DNA of 8,292 nucleotides. Source: Bacteroidota bacterium (lineage in GTDB: Bacteria; Bacteroidota; Ignavibacteria; Ignavibacteriales; Ignavibacteriaceae). The first letter of the stretch is position 1; every line of letters starts with the position of its first letter. Where the stretch lies: contig JAEXTA010000025.1 in assembly GCA_023453665.1 (NCBI GenBank), forward strand, positions 1-8,292, read 5' to 3'. The notes below the pieces were generated by a model. That model did not search any database. It was not told where the DNA came from and saw only the letters and a program-made list of their open reading frames with translations. The translations under genes were made by a program, and so were the position numbers. Of the stretch, positions 5,844 through 8,292 are shown piece by piece.

Positions 5844-6110
5844 GGTATCCAGTATCGTCTGTCCACATACTTCGATGGTAATGCCACTCTGTCTGAAATT
5901 TTGTTTTATCTGCCCGCATATTCATCGTTTCATTCCGAACTTGATCAAGAATCTGTTCAGGATGAGAACCTTAATTGAATAGCCATCAGGTTGACAATTT
6001 CAAAAGACGATAGTGGCATCTGTTATTAAGAATGCCACACCCATTCATTCAATCATTAATTCTTTCCTCTGCTTAACTTTGCGCTTTCTTCGCGTTCTCT
6101 GTGGTTAATC
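5844..6110 (+). repeat. Composite intergenic repeat, copy 1 (degenerate)
   Basis: Blocks shared, in the same order, with 7375-7568 are a GTATCCAGTATCGTCT block at 5845-5860, ACATACTTCGA at 5865-5875, ATGCCACTCTG at 5881-5891, CCATTCATTCAATCA at 6041-6055, and the GCAGAG-type tail 6067-6110 ending GTTCTCTGTGGTTAATC. A 7-bp hairpin (GTGGCAT 6013-6019, ATGCCAC 6032-6038) lies inside. The plus-strand 70-codon frame across 5770-5982 is not a credible gene. The copy lies just downstream of the DUF4350-like gene; the rest of 5677-6148 holds nothing else I recognise. Confidence 0.7.
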
Positions 6111-6148
6111 AAAAGTTCATATCACAGAACATCTCTTTTCATTTTTTA

Positions 6149-7081
6149 TCAATCTAATTTACCATCAAGCCAGTGAATAATATTTAACAGCAACTGAAGA
6201 TTATATTTTGCGCGTGGTGTGTTTAGCCCTATTTGTCTGCCGTTAGAAACCTGTGCGGTGAACATTGCAGCTTCACCCCATATAACTATTCTCCCCTTCC
6301 CGGATTTCTTAACCGCTCCCTGCGACCATCCTGTAACCGGTATTACAGGAGTGTTATCATTAAAGTTCCATGCTGTGTCCGGCATAAATGAAATATAATT
6401 GCTGCTGAAATTAAGGATGGGAATAGCATCACCGGGAATTTGAAAAGCCTGTCCCGTAAATGAATAAATCGAATCAACAGATTCAGAAATATCTCTGCCT
6501 TCAGTGATAATGTTTTTTAACAACGTATTATCTTCTAATGTAAAAAGATCAGGTGCACCGAGCTGAGTTGTGTCACCTGCAAAACCATTATTCATTTTAA
6601 ATCCAAACCTGTCTGCGAGTTCCAAAGCAGCGCCGGGGAAAGGCATATGATCAGCGATTAAAAATAAACTGCCTCCGTTATTAATCCATTCAGCAAGCTG
6701 TTCAATTTCATCTGGAGTAAAAGCTGAAGGTGTAGGCAATGTCCAGTCCGAAATATTTCTTTCACTTAATGCATTAGCGATCACAAGAATTTTGCACCCG
6801 GATAATACTTCCACTGTAAACTGACTGCTGAAAGGTTTTAGAATATAACCGTCTTTTGCAAGAACATCAGCGAATGGTTTATACCTGCCTTGCATCGTAT
6901 GAAAATTATTATGCGCCTCATCAATAAATATTGTTGGTCCCATTCCATTTTTATATGCCGGGTTATTAATGACCGGCAGATAAGTTGAATCACCTATTTG
7001 CTGTGCAATTGCAGCGTGACTGTAAATCATAAACATCAGTAATGCACATATAACAGTCACAGAATTGTATTGTTTCTTCAT
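6149..7081 (-). CDS. Secreted DUF4350/GATase-like protein
   Basis: This 310-residue protein begins with a signal peptide: MKKQ, then the hydrophobic VTVICALLMFMIYSHAAIA, with a likely cut after A26. The mature part has IFIDEAHNNFHT (51-62), a conserved-looking acidic/histidine stretch. It also has CKILVIANA (96-104) and FTPDEIEQLAEWINNGGSLFLIADHMPFPG (about 121-150), where the DEIEQL...GGSL pattern is typical of DUF4350 and class I glutamine-amidotransferase-like Rossmann folds. Further on come GRIVIWGEAAMFTAQV (263-278) and a C-terminal NLQLLLNIIHWL. No catalytic Cys-His-Glu triad is evident: the only cysteine in the mature part is C96. A binding or structural role is therefore as likely as an enzymatic one. 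AAAGGAG eight bases before the ATG supports the start. The gene is monocistronic and flanked by composite repeats on both sides. Confidence 0.75.
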   Translation of the reverse strand: MKKQYNSVTVICALLMFMIYSHAAIAQQIGDSTYLPVINNPAYKNGMGPTIFIDEAHNNFHTMQGRYKPFADVLAKDGYILKPFSSQFTVEVLSGCKILVIANALSERNISDWTLPTPSAFTPDEIEQLAEWINNGGSLFLIADHMPFPGAALELADRFGFKMNNGFAGDTTQLGAPDLFTLEDNTLLKNIITEGRDISESVDSIYSFTGQAFQIPGDAIPILNFSSNYISFMPDTAWNFNDNTPVIPVTGWSQGAVKKSGKGRIVIWGEAAMFTAQVSNGRQIGLNTPRAKYNLQLLLNIIHWLDGKLD

Positions 7082-7162
7082 AGTATAATCTCCTTTACTA
7101 CTAATTAGACTAAAAAAATAATTTCGCGGTTATTGATTGTGAAAAATAATCTAACCGATTTT

Positions 7163-7360
7163 TTAGAAATGAAATCCGAAATTGTCAAGATACTTCTTGT
7201 CATTAATATCAAGATGCTTTAGAACCAGGATTGTTGCTAGTAACACAACCCGTGCTATAATAAATATGACGATAGCAACGCCACAATCTTTCAATCTCTC
7301 CTTCTTCTCTGCGTAACTCTGCGGTACTTTGCGTTCTTTGCGGTTAATTCTTATCGTCAC
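7163..7360 (-). CDS. Doubtful 65-residue single-helix membrane ORF starting in a repeat
   Basis: The frame encodes a basic N-terminus (INRKERKVPQSYAEKKERL) followed by one hydrophobic helix (VAIVIFIIARVVLLATILVL) and a short tail. The N-terminal part is simply the translation of the GCAGAG-type intergenic repeat at 7304-7348, a frequent source of spurious small proteins. No Shine-Dalgarno precedes the ATG. A shorter product from an internal codon after AAGGAG (about 7301-7306) is possible but would need a non-ATG start. The hydrophobic half is outside the repeat, so a repeat inserted into a small membrane-protein gene is an alternative. Probably not a functional gene as written. Confidence 0.2.
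   Translation of the reverse strand: MTIRINRKERKVPQSYAEKKERLKDCGVAIVIFIIARVVLLATILVLKHLDINDKKYLDNFGFHF
7304..7348 (-). repeat. GCAGAG-heptad intergenic repeat, partial copy
   Basis: On the minus strand this reads ATTAACCGCAAAGAACGCAA, continuing with CCGCAGAGTTACGCAGAG, and matches the tails at 6067-6110 and 7525-7567. Repeats of this CGCAGAG/CGCAAAG kind are dispersed between genes in many bacteria. Here it lacks the upstream CTTCGAC and CATTCATTC blocks, although a short TTTCAATCTCTCC precedes it. Confidence 0.75.
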
Positions 7361-7374
7361 CTGTCACTATGTGA

Positions 7375-7568
7375 GTATCCGGTATCGTGTCACTAGTATC
7401 GTCTATACGTACATACTTCGACGGGCTCAGTATGACACTCTGCTTTTCCGGGATCCGGAATCTGGTATCTTGCATTCGTCTTCCCGCAACCATTCATTCA
7501 ATCAATCATTCATACTTTTCTCCACTCTGCGCAACTCTGCGGCTTCTTTGCGTTCTCTGCGGTTAATC
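7375..7568 (+). repeat. Composite intergenic repeat, copy 2 (better preserved)
   Basis: The order is GTATCCGGTATCGT (7375-7388), AGTATCGTCT (7395-7404), ACATACTTCGACGGGCTCAG then TATGACACTCTG (7411-7442), further GGATCCGGAATCTGGTATC sequence (7451-7469), CATTCATTCAATCAATCATTC (7491-7511), and the GCAGAG-type tail 7525-7568 ending GTTCTCTGCGGTTAATC. The CTTCGAC..GCTCAG..TGACA core is a common intergenic repeat type in this bacterial group. Frames across it (for example 7329-7667) are translated repeat, not genes. Nothing further is recognised between 7569 and 7767. Confidence 0.75.
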
Positions 7569-7767
7569 CTTTTGTCGCTTCATTTGGTCGCCGGCTTTGA
7601 AATTAACTTCAATCCATTTCAATGCAGATTCATCACAGAGAACAAAATTATTAGTTGCTATCTGTGAACTGATTTCCACCCAGGTTCATAATTCATAATG
7701 AATATTTAACCAAATCGCTTTTTATAATTCAATTCTAATTATTATTTTCATCAGCAATTTCTCAAAA

Positions 7768-7790
7768 CATTTCCCCGCATTCAGGAAATG
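7768..7790. promoter_or_regulatory. Inverted repeat upstream of the endonuclease gene
   Basis: CATTTCC (7768-7774) and GGAAATG (7784-7790) form a perfect 7-bp inverted repeat with a 9-base spacer, 33 bp before the ATG at 7824. It could be an operator or a 5' leader hairpin. No T-run follows, so it is not a terminator, and no clear promoter was identified nearby. Confidence 0.35.
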
Positions 7791-7823
7791 AAGTTATAAC
7801 AATTACTAATTATCCAGAGTTAT

Positions 7824-8292
7824 ATGTACAGAAGATTTTCATTTCCTATAACGGCTGTTATCGTTTTTTTATTTCTGCTGACTGAATTACTATTCGCCCA
7901 GGCGGGAACTTATTACAACTCTATTAATACTTCCGCTTCTACTTTTGTAAATGACCTGGGAAACAGGATAAGAAATCCATATACCAAAATCAGCTACGAT
8001 AACTTTGATGAAACCAACATTGCAAACTTCGCTTCAATAAATAATGGCAACGGAACAAGATCGGTCTTTTGTGTTTACAGCAACTATGAACACGTATACT
8101 CAGGTGTGTTTTCCTGGATACCTATGAGCCGTGAACATACTTACTGTCATAGCTGGCAGCCCGGTCATCCGTCTGAATCATTGCCCGAATATTCTGATCA
8201 GTATCATTTATTCCCCACTCATCAGAATGGTGCAAACGGAGTGAGGAGTAATCATCCGCTTGGTAATGTTGTTAGTGTGATCAGTACATTCC
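7824..8292 (+). CDS. Secreted endonuclease I family nuclease, N-terminal part
   Basis: The frame opens at the ATG at 7824 and runs off the right edge after 156 codons, without a stop. A signal peptide is clear: MYRR, hydrophobic FPITAVIVFLFLLTELLFA, with a likely cut after A25. The mature part begins QAGTYYNSI. It carries the endonuclease I (EndA/Vvn/BsnI) beta-beta-alpha metal nuclease signature: R103-E104-H105 in MSREHTYCHSW, then DQYHLFP at 125-131, and N138, R141 and N143 in NGVRSNHPLGNV. H105 would be the catalytic histidine and the downstream Asn a metal ligand, by analogy with the family. It probably degrades extracellular DNA or RNA for nutrients. C83 and C108 could form a disulfide. 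A weak AGAG precedes the start. Relatives in this group often carry a C-terminal secretion-sorting domain, which would lie outside the window. Confidence 0.88.
   Translation, partial: MYRRFSFPITAVIVFLFLLTELLFAQAGTYYNSINTSASTFVNDLGNRIRNPYTKISYDNFDETNIANFASINNGNGTRSVFCVYSNYEHVYSGVFSWIPMSREHTYCHSWQPGHPSESLPEYSDQYHLFPTHQNGANGVRSNHPLGNVVSVISTF

Noticed and set aside
5770..5982. Plus-strand 70-codon frame
   Set aside because: It crosses the degenerate composite repeat and has no ribosome binding site or recognisable feature.
7329..7667. Plus-strand 112-codon frame
   Set aside because: It translates the CTTCGAC and GCAGAG intergenic repeats, a known source of false genes.

Overview
The window is AT-rich bacterial DNA. 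It most likely comes from the Bacteroidota/Chlorobiota/Ignavibacteria group, with Ignavibacteria my best guess. The evidence is a promoter matching the Bacteroidota -33/-7 consensus (TTG-N20-TAnnTTTG type) before one operon, Bacteroidota-like small secreted proteins, and intergenic repeat families (GCAGAG-heptad and CTTCGAC..GCTCAG types) that I associate with these genomes. No rRNA, tRNA or CRISPR array was seen.

Left part, minus strand, 1-3402: an operon read right to left. It holds an orphan response regulator (REC plus two AsnC/Lrp-type ligand-binding-like repeats, no DNA-binding domain), then hydC (NuoE-like), hydB (NuoF-like with extra ferredoxin domains) and the first 28 codons of hydA. 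This is the HydABC/Hnd type of NAD(H)- and ferredoxin-linked, probably electron-bifurcating [FeFe] hydrogenase. The genes are tightly packed (17-bp gap, 14-bp overlap, 12-bp gap) and each has a Shine-Dalgarno sequence, so the regulator is very likely co-transcribed with the hydrogenase.

Middle, 3403-5676: a 680-bp gene-free stretch carries two tandem copies of a roughly 237-bp unit. Each unit is built from direct and inverted copies of a motif close to AACCTTAKTAACC, including nested inverted repeats. Next comes a minus-strand two-gene operon of a DUF2975-like four-helix membrane protein and a small YozG-like Cro/C1 regulator, with its own promoter. An orphan plus-strand 98-residue protein follows, with a strong rho-independent terminator. 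Just before it, on the opposite strand, is a short start-less reading frame that looks like a gene remnant or a repeat.

Right part, 5677-8292: a secreted DUF4350/GATase-like protein on the minus strand is flanked by two direct copies of a composite intergenic repeat. A third partial copy supplies the N-terminus of a doubtful 65-residue membrane ORF. The window ends inside a secreted endonuclease I family gene on the plus strand.

The hydrogenase genes work together as one complex. The remaining genes are separate small transcription units and show no obvious joint pathway. The least routine parts are the response regulator architecture and the iterated inverted-repeat region upstream of it.
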